The notes: generated from the letters alone by a model not told the origin. 64,000 bases of DNA from Mesorhizobium sp. Root157 (GCF_001427385.1 NZ_LMGJ01000002.1:65618-129617); one strand, 5' to 3'; shown: positions 9,408-17,798, numbered from the stretch's first letter. Numbers and translations are program-made.

Positions 9408-9673
9408 GCGATCCCGGCAGAACAGAAGCCAAGAGTGCATCCGCATCAATAGCGGATGGGCTTTGCGAGATCCTGCGCGCGAGCCTTCAAACCCTCGCTG
9501 CCGCAGGACAGGCTGATGCGGCATGCCGCCTCGCTGCACGCGCTTGTGCCGTATTGCGCCAGGAGGACCCGGCACGATGGCGTATGTTCAACGGATTGCT
9601 GCATCGGCTGAGCCCGATGACGGGCGATATCGAAACGCGAGGCAATGCGCAAAGGTCATGTGATGGCCGATAG
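9401..9673 (+). CDS. Small helical protein of unknown function ending the DUF2249 operon
   Basis: 90 residues, rich in Ala and Arg and predicted helical (ADGLCEILRASLQTLAAAGQ, then AARACAVLRQEDPARWRMFN). Its ATG overlaps the last codons of the NifU/DUF59 gene, so translation is probably coupled. No family is recognised. A 74-residue protein downstream of the other DUF2249 gene (15537) has the same place in its operon and a loosely similar composition; homology between the two is not proven. Confidence 0.6.
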   Translation: MVSDPGRTEAKSASASIADGLCEILRASLQTLAAAGQADAACRLAARACAVLRQEDPARWRMFNGLLHRLSPMTGDIETRGNAQRSCDGR

Positions 9674-9884
9674 CAACGAAGACAAACAGGATCGGCGTTT
9701 CTAGGAGGAGGAAGCACCTTCGCCGACCACGCTCCTGCCGAGGCTGGTCGGCGGTCTCGTGTGCTGATCGGCATGGTCGTTGTCATGGCCGTCGTGTGGC
9801 CCACCAGTGCTTGCCAGAAAGCGGCGGATCGTGCGGAAGCATTCTTGCGAAAGCGTTTGTTACATCATCCGCGAGTATATTCTC
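9674..9884. other. Degraded stretch after the DUF2249 operon
   Basis: No intact gene. A tiny frame starting at 9662 (MADSNEDKQDRRF) stops at 9704 and seems to continue in another frame, suggesting a dead small gene. The stretch leads directly into the nirV 3' remnant. Confidence 0.4.
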
Positions 9885-9941
9885 CAAGCTACGTCAAGCT
9901 GCTGTGGGCGATGATTATGGGTTAACTCGTATGCGATGATA
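9885..9941 (+). pseudogene. nirV: nirV 3' end remnant
   Basis: Reads SYVKLLWA...G-stop. About 30 of 45 or more bases here, including GTCAAGCTGCTGTGGG, a TTAA stop and the downstream TCGTATGC, match the 3' end of the broken nirV copy at 5750 (which is on the opposite strand). The match continues past the stop codon, so it is shared ancestry rather than protein convergence. Everything upstream of this scrap is lost. Confidence 0.6.
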
Positions 9942-10017
9942 GCCGAAAATATAAGCTGAGGGATGTCGACGGAACGAAGACTCATTCCTTGTTGGCCGAG
10001 CTTGTGGTGATTACCTC

Positions 10018-10149
10018 AAGGTACGATGTGGATGCGATCTGATCGTCATGGCTTCTCATGGGCGTCGAGGCATCAAAAGGGCTCTGCTGGGTAGTCAGAC
10101 TGCCGAGGTGCTCGCGCTCACGAAAACCCCTGTGCTTGTCATCAAGTAG
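10018..10149 (+). pseudogene. Universal stress protein (UspA) C-terminal remnant
   Basis: Reads CGCDLIVMASHGRRGIKRAL, then LGSQTAEVLALTKTPVLVIK and stop. This is the classic UspA nucleotide-binding tail (DLIVMASHGR.G..R.LLGS...V). The rest of the gene is missing or out of frame. UspA genes often lie in FNR-controlled low-oxygen clusters, so it is probably another relic of the denitrification island. Confidence 0.82.
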
Positions 10150-10492
10150 CAATCTTACAACGATAAAATCCCGCAGCCACGACGGTCGGCTTTGGCAGAT
10201 ACGCGCATCGATGATTTGCGACGGGCCTCTGATGCCGCTGGGTGATACCGACCTCGACCTTCAGACCCTCATCACTTGCGTAGTGTCTCTCACCACAGCC
10301 GCGGTTCGACACACAGGCTGCGCTCGGGCGACAGACGATCGTTCAGCATCAGGTTCAGCTTGCTTATCTACGTTCGCAGAAGCGAAGGAGGATTGCTGGG
10401 GAGTGGCGGGCTCGTCGTGGGCCACCTTGGGCACGAGACTGGATAGACAAGTGTCCAGAACCTGAAAGGCCACTACACCACAAACTGAACCC
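10150..10492. other. Stretch with no recognised gene
   Basis: Only short shadow frames on both strands; no promoter, RNA or repeat could be supported. It separates the UspA remnant from the phage-like gene on the minus strand. Confidence 0.4.
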
Positions 10493-10927
10493 TCAGTCGG
10501 ATGGCGGCAACTCAAACAGGTGCGCACCATTCTCTCGGCCGCGCTCAACATAACCGATTATTCGAAACCATCTCACAACCTCGGCGCGGTCGAGCCAGCT
10601 TCGCGAGTGTATGGCCATGTTTCCGGTAAGCGCCTGGATTTGGCGAATGTGTCGTTTGCAGAAGCGAACAGTCTTGGCGGTGAAGAAATCGTCCCGAGCG
10701 GAAAACAGGGTATCCGCTGCGCCGGCATGCTCATGCCACGCGATGATCGCGACGGTAGTATCATTTTCGACAAGCGCGTGCGCTCGCCCTTCCTTCAAGT
10801 CCATCATCAGATTGTCGTAGACAGCCTTGCTGTCCTTTCCGGCGGCTACATACTCGTTCGACATCCGCATAGACAAGTTGCGGAAGACAGCTTCGAGGTC
10901 TCCGACGGTTGCCGATCGTGCTTTCAT
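10493..10927 (-). CDS. Phage-like protein resembling T7 internal virion protein A (gp13/DUF2833 type)
   Basis: 144 residues from an ATG with GGAGGA directly upstream. The overall plan (charged N-terminus MKARSATVGDLEAVFRNLS, an acetyltransferase-like middle EGRAHALVENDTTVAIIAWH, and a C-terminal HSRSWLDRAEVVRWFRIIGY followed by an acidic-aromatic tail) resembles the small GNAT-like gp13 proteins of T7-like phages, which help virion assembly. No other phage structural genes surround it, so it is an orphan, possibly a prophage leftover. An unrelated GNAT-like protein is the alternative. Confidence 0.5.
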   Translation of the reverse strand: MKARSATVGDLEAVFRNLSMRMSNEYVAAGKDSKAVYDNLMMDLKEGRAHALVENDTTVAIIAWHEHAGAADTLFSARDDFFTAKTVRFCKRHIRQIQALTGNMAIHSRSWLDRAEVVRWFRIIGYVERGRENGAHLFELPPSD

Positions 10928-11212
10928 TTTTCCTCCAACGGTGCCTGAGGCAGTTTGCCCTACATATAGGGTATTTCCAGGCGATCGAGTCCTTAATGAC
11001 GGACGATGGCGCGCACGGCTGGTGGCGGCATCGGCAGCCTCATAGGCATTGGTGTTACAGATATTTCCAGCCATCAGGCAGCCGTTAAGGTCGGCGGGAT
11101 GACGGGGCCTACGTCGAGGCGTTCGAGAACACCTCTTTTGGCGGCGGTGGATTGGGCAACGGGCATGGGACTTCCTTCCTTAAAGCCGGGGCTTGTTTTG
11201 GAGCTGGCGCCG
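10928..11212. other. Spacer between the phage-like gene and the cysteine synthase
   Basis: About 285 bp with no supported gene. A minus-strand frame extends upstream of the phage-like gene, but it lacks a ribosome site and the strong GGAGGA start lies downstream of it. Confidence 0.35.
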
Positions 11213-12121
11213 TCAGTTGCTGTTTGCCGTGGTCTTCGCTCCGTACATCAAGGACAGGTATTTTTCACCGCGATCGCCCAGGAAGGTGAGGACGTTCTTC
11301 AGTTCCTTATGCCGGCGTTGCACCTCGCGGGCGGCCCAGAAATTGGCGCCGCTGCTCGGGCCGACGAAGTGGCCCTGTTCGTTTGCCAGCCTTTTGGCTT
11401 CCTCGATGGCGATGGCGCTGTCGACGCAGATGACCTCATCAATCTCGGCGCGGTGGCGCTCGTAGATCGTCGGGATGAAGCCGTCTGAAATACCTTCGAT
11501 CCGGTGATCGGCGGCGATGCAGCATTCGATGGTACGGCTTTCGCTTGGCTCCATCGCGAAGACCTTGAGGGCCGGATTGTGCCACCGGCGCAGCGCCTGC
11601 GCCACCCCGATCAGCGTGCCGCCGGTGCCGACACCCTGCACGATGGCATCGATTGTCAGTCCGGCCGGCAATTGCGCGATGGTTTCGCGGCCCAGCCAGT
11701 CGCGGTTTTCATCGACGTTCCATTCGTTGTCGAATTGCGCCGGGCAAAAGTGATGAGGCTGCTTGCCCAGGCGCGTAGCTTCCGCGCGCGCCTCATTGAC
11801 CTGGAAATTCCCGACGAGACGAATCTCGGCACCGAAACCACGCGAAATGCAGGCTCTCTCGTTGCTGTAACCATCGGGCATGACCACGATCATCTTGTAG
11901 CCCTTGGCCGCCGCGACCATGGACAGCGCATTGCCGGTATTGCCGCTGGTCGCCTCCACGATGGTGTCGCCGGGTTGGATCAGTCCTTCGGCTTCGGCGC
12001 GCTCGATCATGTAATTCGCCATACGCGCCTTGATCGAACCCGACGGATTGAAATATTCGGCTTTCGCATAAACGCTTGGCGACAGCGTCACCAGCGGCGT
12101 ATTGCCGATGCAGGCCAGCAC
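11213..12121 (-). CDS. PLP-dependent cysteine synthase family protein (O-acetylserine sulfhydrylase-like)
   Basis: 302 residues of the fold-type II PLP family: IGNTPLVTL at the start, PSGSIKARMANYMIE with the PLP-binding Lys, EATSGNTGNALSMVAAAKGY, the phosphate-binding GVGTGGTLIGV loop and FVGPSSGANFWAA near the end. It should make cysteine (or a related beta-replacement product) from O-acetylserine. The start is a GTG only about 5 residues before IGNTPLV, and normal leaders of this family are some 5-10 residues longer; DNA just upstream is an nsrR fragment on the other strand, so the 5' end may have been clipped by recombination. Function may still be retained. Confidence 0.82.
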   Translation of the reverse strand: MLACIGNTPLVTLSPSVYAKAEYFNPSGSIKARMANYMIERAEAEGLIQPGDTIVEATSGNTGNALSMVAAAKGYKMIVVMPDGYSNERACISRGFGAEIRLVGNFQVNEARAEATRLGKQPHHFCPAQFDNEWNVDENRDWLGRETIAQLPAGLTIDAIVQGVGTGGTLIGVAQALRRWHNPALKVFAMEPSESRTIECCIAADHRIEGISDGFIPTIYERHRAEIDEVICVDSAIAIEEAKRLANEQGHFVGPSSGANFWAAREVQRRHKELKNVLTFLGDRGEKYLSLMYGAKTTANSN

Positions 12122-12141
12122 CGAGTTTCGGACCGCCGCTG

Positions 12142-12327
12142 CGCGCGACGGAGCCGGATTTCGCCCTGGTCGAGTGCTTCCGAAGCGACGACCGCTGCCT
12201 GATCACGCCACGCTGCCGCCTGTGCGGCGTGCTAACGGAGGCGCTAGCGGCGTTCTCGGCGACCGTGGACTGCGACACGCTGGCCGACCTCATGCAGAGC
12301 CAGCAAGGCGTCACGACACGAAAGTGA
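12142..12327 (+). pseudogene. nsrR: NsrR (Rrf2) C-terminal fragment
   Basis: Reads ATEPDFALVECFRSDDRCLI, then TPRCRLCGVLTEALAAF and a tail ending at TGA 12325. This matches the C-terminal half of the intact NsrR-like protein at 45171 (VTEPNFGLVECFTADNRCIL), including the three cluster cysteines in C-x6-C-x5-C. The DNA-binding half is gone; upstream sequence belongs to the cysteine synthase on the other strand. Confidence 0.82.
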
Positions 12328-12611
12328 TGAATCTGTCCGACATTTGGGAACATATGGTGATCAAGCGGCCAGCATGGACGTCTCGCGCCGAAGCGGCCTG
12401 AGTTCGGGGCTGTCGGTCGGAGTCCAGATGTAATCGCCGGTGAGGCTGATATGCTGCCATCCGAGAGGCGTGATGTGCTTGATCACGTCGGCCGGCGTCG
12501 CAATGCCTTCGCGATTGAGCTCGGCGAAAGTTGGTTCGAGATAGAGCGTATTCCAATAGACGATGGCGTTGATGAGCAGGTTCAACCCGGACGCCCTGTA
12601 GAACTGGCTTC

Positions 12612-13992
12612 TGTAACGGGCCTTCCCAAGTCAATCCCTTTTGAGCTTAATCCCTCGCCGAGTGCTTGCTTCTGTCCGCAGTCGACGCCGGGTCGCTGCT
12701 CTATGGGGTCTGCTGAGGACCGGCTGGCCAATCTCTCTAATAGCGCAGTCACAAATTGCTGCGTCCAGTTCTACGGCCTAACCTATCCATCGTCCCGGCG
12801 AAGGGACCTTGCTCCGGAAGGCTGATGGCAGTGCCCATCCGAAAGCCCGTCTTGTTTCGTCCTTCCTTGTTCAAGCGGTCATGACTGCCACCGCCCTGCG
12901 GGGAATGAAATCGGTCCCATTCCGGAGCATGTGGTGCAACACCACCGCCAACTTGCGGGCCAATGCAACACGTGCCTTTCTGGGTCCTGCACGCTTAGCG
13001 ACCGCCAGCGCCCAGCTTTTGAGATCCGAGCCTTTGACTGGCCGGGTCAAAATGACGTTGGCCGCCTCGTAGAGTGCGGTTCGCACTCCTGCATCGCCGA
13101 CCTTCGAGATGCGGCCACTATAATCGGTCTCGCCCGATTGATATTTCTTCGGCGTCAATCCGAAGTGTGGCCCCACCGCTCGTGATGATCGGAAGCGCTC
13201 GGGCACGTCGACGGCCGACACGAATGTCAGCGCTACCAGCACGCCAACGCCTGGCATCGTCATCAGCCGACGTGCGTTATCGTCCTGACGGGCCATGACA
13301 CGTAGTTTACGCTCAAAACCCGCAAATTCACCCGCAAGCGCATCGCGCACCTTCAACAGAGAAGCGGCGATTGCCTCCAAGGTCGGATGACCTTCAACCA
13401 GCTCGCTGATCCGTGCCGCATAGGCGCGTCGGGTGGTCGGTCCTACCTTGAGGCCGAAGCCGCGCAGAATGCCCCGGATGCTCATCTCGATATCATGGAG
13501 CTTGCCCTGCGCTCGCATCTCCTGGGCCGGAAGAGATTTGCACTGGACCGCTCTGAACCAGCCAAGCCGCATCAACTGGGCAATTCCCCGCGCATCCTTC
13601 TTGTCGGTCTTCACCGGCATCGTCTTGAAGGCGGCACGCACATGGCGCGTCTCAATCAGTTCGACCGTCAGACCCATCATCCCGGCATGGAGCCACTGCG
13701 ACAAGGGGCCAGCCTCCAGACCGATCCGCTCCAAAGCCACCCCGCAATCGCTGAACCAGGCGATCAGCGCACCGGGCTCGCTGGGTACCTTTCCTTCCCG
13801 CACGACGCGGCCATCCGCATCCACCACGCACACACTTGAGTATTCCAATGATACGTCGATGCCGGCATATTGCTTCATGGTCGTCTCTCCGTGCTGCTAT
13901 GGAGCAGGTCACTCCTGACTCCGCGACGCCATCATTGTGGGGGACGACCACCAGGCAATCAAACCTGGCGGGCTGGGTTCCCGCCCGTTACA
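12612..13992. mobile_element. IS110-family element, probably IS1111 subgroup, inserted in tnpA
   Basis: About 1.4 kb between the two halves of the Tn3 tnpA (host sequence ends near RTFE at about 13997 and resumes near QFYRAS at about 12608). It carries one transposase gene. A 10 bp inverted repeat, TGTAACGGGC at 12612-12621 and GCCCGTTACA at 13983-13992, lies at the borders. IS110 elements normally lack terminal repeats, but the IS1111 subgroup has short subterminal ones. Exact ends are uncertain by several bases. Confidence 0.78.
12871..13878 (-). CDS. IS110-family transposase (DEDD recombinase)
   Basis: 335 residues, full length. The N-terminal RuvC-like DEDD domain shows YAGIDVSLEYSSVCVVDADG (first Asp), LERIGLEAGPLSQWL (Glu) and KTDKKDARGIAQLMRLGW (Asp pair). 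The C-terminal transposase_20 domain has LMTMPGVGVLVALTFVSAVD and RAVGPHFGLTPKKYQSGETD. The gene is intact and the element could be active. It has disrupted the Tn3 transposase described above. Confidence 0.93.
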   Translation of the reverse strand: MKQYAGIDVSLEYSSVCVVDADGRVVREGKVPSEPGALIAWFSDCGVALERIGLEAGPLSQWLHAGMMGLTVELIETRHVRAAFKTMPVKTDKKDARGIAQLMRLGWFRAVQCKSLPAQEMRAQGKLHDIEMSIRGILRGFGLKVGPTTRRAYAARISELVEGHPTLEAIAASLLKVRDALAGEFAGFERKLRVMARQDDNARRLMTMPGVGVLVALTFVSAVDVPERFRSSRAVGPHFGLTPKKYQSGETDYSGRISKVGDAGVRTALYEAANVILTRPVKGSDLKSWALAVAKRAGPRKARVALARKLAVVLHHMLRNGTDFIPRRAVAVMTA

Positions 13993-15236
13993 CCATCTCT
14001 CGAAGGTTCTGTCCCGCAGTTCTCCGAGCCGGTTGAAGAACAGCGCCCGGGCCAAGGTGTTCTGGGCCTCGCTCTTGTTAAGGCCGGCAGTGGCGTTCCT
14101 GCGCATTTCGGGATTCTGCCACCATTGGGGCAGGAAGATGGATCGATTGATGCGTCCGATATCGCGCAAGGCGAGCGCGAGTCCGTTTTGGCGCGGGAAT
14201 GCGGACAATTTCGCCAGCAAGGTCGAAGGCCGCACCTGGCCGGAACGGATCGTGGTAACGAGATGCAGGATGTCATCCCAGTTTGCCTTGATCCGTTCGA
14301 CGTTGATGGGTTCGCCGACGAGCGGTGCGAGGTTTTCGGGAGGCGTGTCGCCCGGGAATAGATAGAGCCGGCGATCCTTGAGGCCACGCAACCGGGGCAC
14401 GAGCTGGAACCCGACAAGGTGGCAAAGAGCGAAACTCATGTCGCTGACCCCGCCGGTGTCGACATAATGGGTTTCGATGGCGAGATCGCTGCCATGATAG
14501 AGCAGACCGTCGAGAACGTAGATGGCCTCGCTCGCATTGGCGTTCATGGCGATGATATGGAACGCGCCATACTGGTCGGAGGTGAAGCGATAAAACTTGG
14601 CGCCGGGGTTAGGGCCATAGCGGGCGTTGAGGTCGCCGATCGCCTCGGCGTGCCCTCCCGCCGGAAAATACTGCCCGTCCGAGGATGAGGTGGTTCCGTC
14701 GCCCCACAATTTCGCGAGAGGCAGGTGCCTCTGGGCATTGACAAGGATGGCATGCGCGCCGGTGTAACCCTCCTCTCGGATATGCCAGTCGTGCGCCCAG
14801 GCGAGCTGGCGCATCGTCAGTCCGGGGGACATCCGCCATTCTGGTGAGTCCGAGATTGATGCCGTCCGCCAGAACGGCGGTAAGCAGGGCAAGCTTGTTG
14901 TCGGCCGTGCGCCCGGTGCGCAGATGGGTGTACGCATTCGAAAATCCCGTGCGGGCGTCCACCTCAAGCAGCAGGTCGGTGATGCGGACGGCAGGCAGAC
15001 GGTTTTCCACCTTCGGTTTCAGAGCCTTTGCGATGTCCGGAAACATGGCCCTGTGCGGTGTGACGCTGAAACCGCACCGGCCAATTCGACATCGTCGAGC
15101 TCACCGGCTTCCGCCAGACGGGAAAGCTCGCTCAATCCGTCGTTCAAAGTCTGACGCTGCTGCTTTGCGACGCGCGAGACCACAAACAGCAGATTGCTGA
15201 AGGATCGCCATTTCCGGCCTTGCGCGGTCGCCTCAC

Positions 15237-15263
15237 AAAAGATATATGTATAATACATCTTTT
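15237..15263. promoter_or_regulatory. NsrR-like palindromic operator 2
   Basis: Arms AAGATATATG and AATACATCTT around TAT (15239-15261), extended by AA and TT outside. It has the same 10-3-10 design as operator 1 and lies about 12 bp upstream of the DUF2249 start, where a bound repressor would block transcription or initiation. It abuts the end of the Tn3 remnant. Confidence 0.72.
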
Positions 15264-15274
15264 GGAGAAAGACG

Positions 15275-15544
15275 ATGACCGAGCAGGTTTCCGCCGACGA
15301 GCGCGTGATCGACGTCCGGCAGATCGATCCACGCCAACGCCACATAGTCATTCTCCAACTGTTCGAGCACCTGCCGGCCAGCGGGGCATTACAGCTCATA
15401 GCCGACCACGATCCAAAACCGTTGCGATTTCAGATTGAGTCGAAATATGGGGGCAATTGCCTGTGGGCCTATCTGGAAGAGGGGCCGGATGTTTGGCGCG
15501 TCCGCCTCCGTAACGTTCCGACGCGGGAGAAGTCCAATGGTTAG
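15275..15544 (+). CDS. DUF2249 protein, second copy
   Basis: 89 residues, one DUF2249 domain: VIDVRQIDPRQRHIVILQLF, the hallmark ADHDPKPLRFQIESKYGGNC and the C-terminal YLEEGPDVWRVRLRN. It is parallel to the protein at 6497 (DHDPKPL and VWRV blocks shared), and each copy sits right behind a similar palindromic operator. It heads an operon of two small unknown genes and ferredoxin. The role is unknown but presumably in the response to NO or low oxygen. Confidence 0.85.
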   Translation: MTEQVSADERVIDVRQIDPRQRHIVILQLFEHLPASGALQLIADHDPKPLRFQIESKYGGNCLWAYLEEGPDVWRVRLRNVPTREKSNG

Positions 15545-15761
15545 CGCGCTTTCCGCCATCCTCGCCACCACGCGGCGCATCCTCGACGCACCGCAACCGG
15601 TTTTCGCTCCGGCAGGCGAAAGATGCTTCGAGCCGTCGCGCGCCGAGCAAATGGAGGCGCACTTCAGGGTCGCCGGCCAGACTCTGGGCGAATGCCCCTC
15701 ATGGGTGCTCGTCGCTCTCGAACAGGCCGAGGGCCGAGGCGTTTATGATGCGGACGCATAG
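15537..15761 (+). CDS. Small protein of unknown function
   Basis: 74 residues overlapping the end of the DUF2249 gene by 8 bp, so probably translationally coupled. It reads as helical with ILATTRRILDAPQPVFAPAG and PSWVLVALEQAEGRGVYDAD. No family recognised. Its position parallels the 90-residue protein closing the first DUF2249 operon. Confidence 0.6.
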   Translation: MVSALSAILATTRRILDAPQPVFAPAGERCFEPSRAEQMEAHFRVAGQTLGECPSWVLVALEQAEGRGVYDADA

Positions 15762-15774
15762 CAAGGAGGGTGTC

Positions 15775-16014
15775 GTGCAGAGCAATTCCCATCATTTCGT
15801 GCGCCCGGTGGACGACACTGAGCGCGCCTATCTGGAATCCCTCATCCGTGAGGAGTACGACCGGTGCCGCGTCGGCGAGGCCTTTGATGACATCAAGCGG
15901 CGGATGGCGTTTTCACGGGAGGACCAAGGCCTCTACCGCGACTGGATGGCGGTGGCGGCGAACCGAGCCAAAGCTCTTCGCGAAGCAACGCTGATGCCGG
16001 TCGCGGCCGAATGA
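15775..16014 (+). CDS. Small soluble protein of unknown function
   Basis: 79 residues from a GTG that has AAGGAGGG 5 bases upstream; in-frame ATGs at 15745 and 15748 would overlap the previous gene and lack a ribosome site. The product is charged and helical (ERAYLESLIREEYDRCRVGE, AFDDIKRRMAFSREDQGLYR, then DWMAVAANRAKAL). No family recognised; it lies between DUF2249 and ferredoxin genes in one operon, which suggests an Fe-S or redox connection. Confidence 0.62.
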   Translation: MQSNSHHFVRPVDDTERAYLESLIREEYDRCRVGEAFDDIKRRMAFSREDQGLYRDWMAVAANRAKALREATLMPVAAE

Positions 16015-16042
16015 TCGGGTTGCTACCCCCGGAGGGTAAGCG

Positions 16043-16381
16043 ATGACCCATGTCGTCACCGACAATTGCATCAAGTGCAAATACATGGATTGCGTCGAGG
16101 TGTGTCCGGTGGACTGCTTCTACGAAGGCGAAAACATGCTCGTCATCCACCCCGACGAATGTATCGACTGCGGTGTATGCGTTCCCGAGTGCCCTGCTGA
16201 GGCGATCTTTCCCGATACCGACCCGCGCGCCGAACCCAAATGGCTTGCGCAAAATCATCAATACGCGTCAATCTGGCCGAATATTCCACGAAAGAAGATT
16301 CCGCCTGCCGATGCCGACGCCTGGAACGGCGTGGCCGACAAGTTCGATGCCTATTTCAGCAAGAAGCCGGGCGAGGAATAA
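16043..16381 (+). CDS. fdxA: Seven-iron ferredoxin FdxA
   Basis: 112 residues. The N-terminal half binds one [3Fe-4S] and one [4Fe-4S] cluster: [20 protein letters not shown] followed by [17 protein letters not shown], the standard FdxA (Azotobacter FdI-type) spacing. The C-terminal extension ([20 protein letters not shown]) is typical of the bacterial 7Fe group. It is a cytoplasmic electron carrier. As the last gene of the DUF2249 operon it may supply electrons to low-oxygen or NO-stress enzymes. A GGAGGG site precedes the ATG. Confidence 0.92.
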   Translation: MTHVVTDNCIKCKYMDCVEVCPVDCFYEGENMLVIHPDECIDCGVCVPECPAEAIFPDTDPRAEPKWLAQNHQYASIWPNIPRKKIPPADADAWNGVADKFDAYFSKKPGEE

Positions 16382-16557
16382 AGCATCGACACCCAATCAG
16401 CTGTTTTGGTCGGCCGGCTCGCTGACCTGTCGCCTACATCCCGGCATGGGGGCTTGATGGCATAGCGCCGCTCAATCCAGAATATCTGCGATAGTGCCAA
16501 CGCCGAGCGCCGCGTGGCCTCAGGCTGTTCGTGGCGCTGTGAAAAGGAGAAACACAA

Positions 16558-16905
16558 ATGTCCGAAGGAATGTATCCGACCGCTACCGGGGAACTTGCCA
16601 GGAAGCGCCGCGAACTTGCGCCGGAAACCGAGGCGGCGTTCCAAGCGTTCAGCCAGAAGGTCTTTGCGGAAGGTGCCTTGCCGGTCAAGGTCAAACAACT
16701 CATCGCCGTTGCCGTGGCGCATGTCACGCAGTGCCCATACTGCATCAAGGGGCACACCAAGACGGCATTGCGCCATGGCGCTACCCAGGAGGAACTGATG
16801 GAGGCGATCTGGGTCGCCGCCGAAATGCGGGCAGGGGGTGCCTATGCCCATTCCGCGCTCGCGCTTGAAGAGATGGGAAAAACAGCGGCGCCCAAGGGCG
16901 CCTGA
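16558..16905 (+). CDS. Carboxymuconolactone decarboxylase / AhpD-like family protein
   Basis: 115 residues of the AhpD-like all-helical fold with the redox motif CPYCIKGHTKTALRHGAT (CxxC followed by His, the proton relay of AhpD). Such proteins act as peroxidase-type or disulfide reductants. AAGGAGAAA precedes the ATG. It is separated from fdxA by about 175 bp and is probably its own unit. Confidence 0.85.
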   Translation: MSEGMYPTATGELARKRRELAPETEAAFQAFSQKVFAEGALPVKVKQLIAVAVAHVTQCPYCIKGHTKTALRHGATQEELMEAIWVAAEMRAGGAYAHSALALEEMGKTAAPKGA

Positions 16906-17228
16906 GCACCGCGATAGGGTCGATGGACGGTGATGAATGCGTGACTGATTTGAACCGGAAACCCACACCAATAGATGGAGCGTTGGGGGTCGAGGCGTTG
17001 TAGCAAACATACCACTACGGCGCCACCAGGTTTCTGGCATCGGGCATCGAATGGGGAAACTCCTCATGACAGGCGTTATGTTTCCACGCTCTCCTTCACT
17101 CTCGGCGGCAGCAGAACATGACAATGGTTCGCCAGCCAAGGCAGTGGAGATGTACAGAACGATCGGGCATTCGGTCGAGCCCGATGCTGTAGAAGAATTG
17201 GCCGGACGACCCACGCAAGCAGATGGCT
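16906..17228. other. Spacer without a recognised gene
   Basis: About 320 bp between the AhpD-like gene and the convergent PTS remnant. Frames on both strands are short and unconvincing. No RNA or repeat identified. Confidence 0.35.
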
Positions 17229-17681
17229 TTACTCGGCAGTTGCAGCCTCAACCGCAACGGCGCCCCCAGCGCCGTAGGGAACTGCGCTTGGGTCTGCCAG
17301 CTCGTTCTCGGCCATTCTCAGGATCGCCATGCCCTCGTCGGCAGATCGAGCCTGCCTCAATCCATCGCGCAGCCAGGATGAACGCAGCAGCCTGCACAGT
17401 CTCGAAAAGGCCGGGAGAAAGGCCCGCGTATCGGACTGCAGGGTGAACAGGAGATCGACCGGCTCGCCGTCTGGGCTGCCGAAATCGATCGGAACGGTTA
17501 GCCGGGTGAGGGCGGCAACCGACGATGTGACACTGTCCAGCAAGGTGTGGGGCACGGCGACCCCATAGCCAACACCGGTCGGGCCAAGGCGTTCGCGGTG
17601 CAGCAGGCCGGCAAGTACTGTACGCTCGCTGCATCCGATCCCGCGTGCGATCTCCAGCGCGATCTTGGATAGCGCCGAGTG
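17229..17681 (-). pseudogene. PtsN-like PTS EIIA(Ntr) domain, N-terminally truncated
   Basis: From codon SALSKIALEIARGIG onward this is a PtsN fold: ERTVLAGLLHRERLGPTGVG, then YGVAVPHTLLDSV containing the phosphorylatable His of the VPH/IPH motif, and EPVDLLFTLQ. About 20 N-terminal residues and any start codon are missing, because an in-frame TGA lies just upstream (17682-17684). The C-terminus has an Ala-rich unusual tail. PtsN proteins regulate nitrogen and potassium physiology; this copy is probably not expressed as such. A non-standard start cannot be fully excluded. Confidence 0.7.
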
Positions 17682-17798
17682 TCAGCGCGCGACGCGGAAT
17701 CCAGGCTGGCGCCGGATATCGGCGCGGCGCGCACTATAGGGAACCAATCCCGCCCGAGCCCGGTTGCGGAACCGGGAGGAGATTTCAATGAGGTCGAA

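Larger units (their letters stand above)
12361..15235 (-). pseudogene. tnpA: Tn3-family transposase (tnpA) pseudogene, frameshifted and split by an IS110/IS1111 element
   Basis: Minus-strand pieces in order: LNDGLSELSRLAEAGELDDV (near 15140), FPDIAKALKPKVENRLPAVR with ITDLLLEVDA, then after a frameshift near 14830 RQLAWAHDWHIREEGYTGAH through THYVDTGGVSDMSFALCHLV (the DDE-region block) to LGELRDRTFE. The IS element follows, then QFYRASGLNLLINAIVYWNT and PLGWQHISLTGDYIW ending at 12361. These are Tn3 TnpA signatures. The N-terminal half of a usual 1000-residue TnpA is missing. The pieces show at least one frameshift plus the insertion, so the gene is dead. No terminal repeats or resolvase were found. 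Confidence 0.9.
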
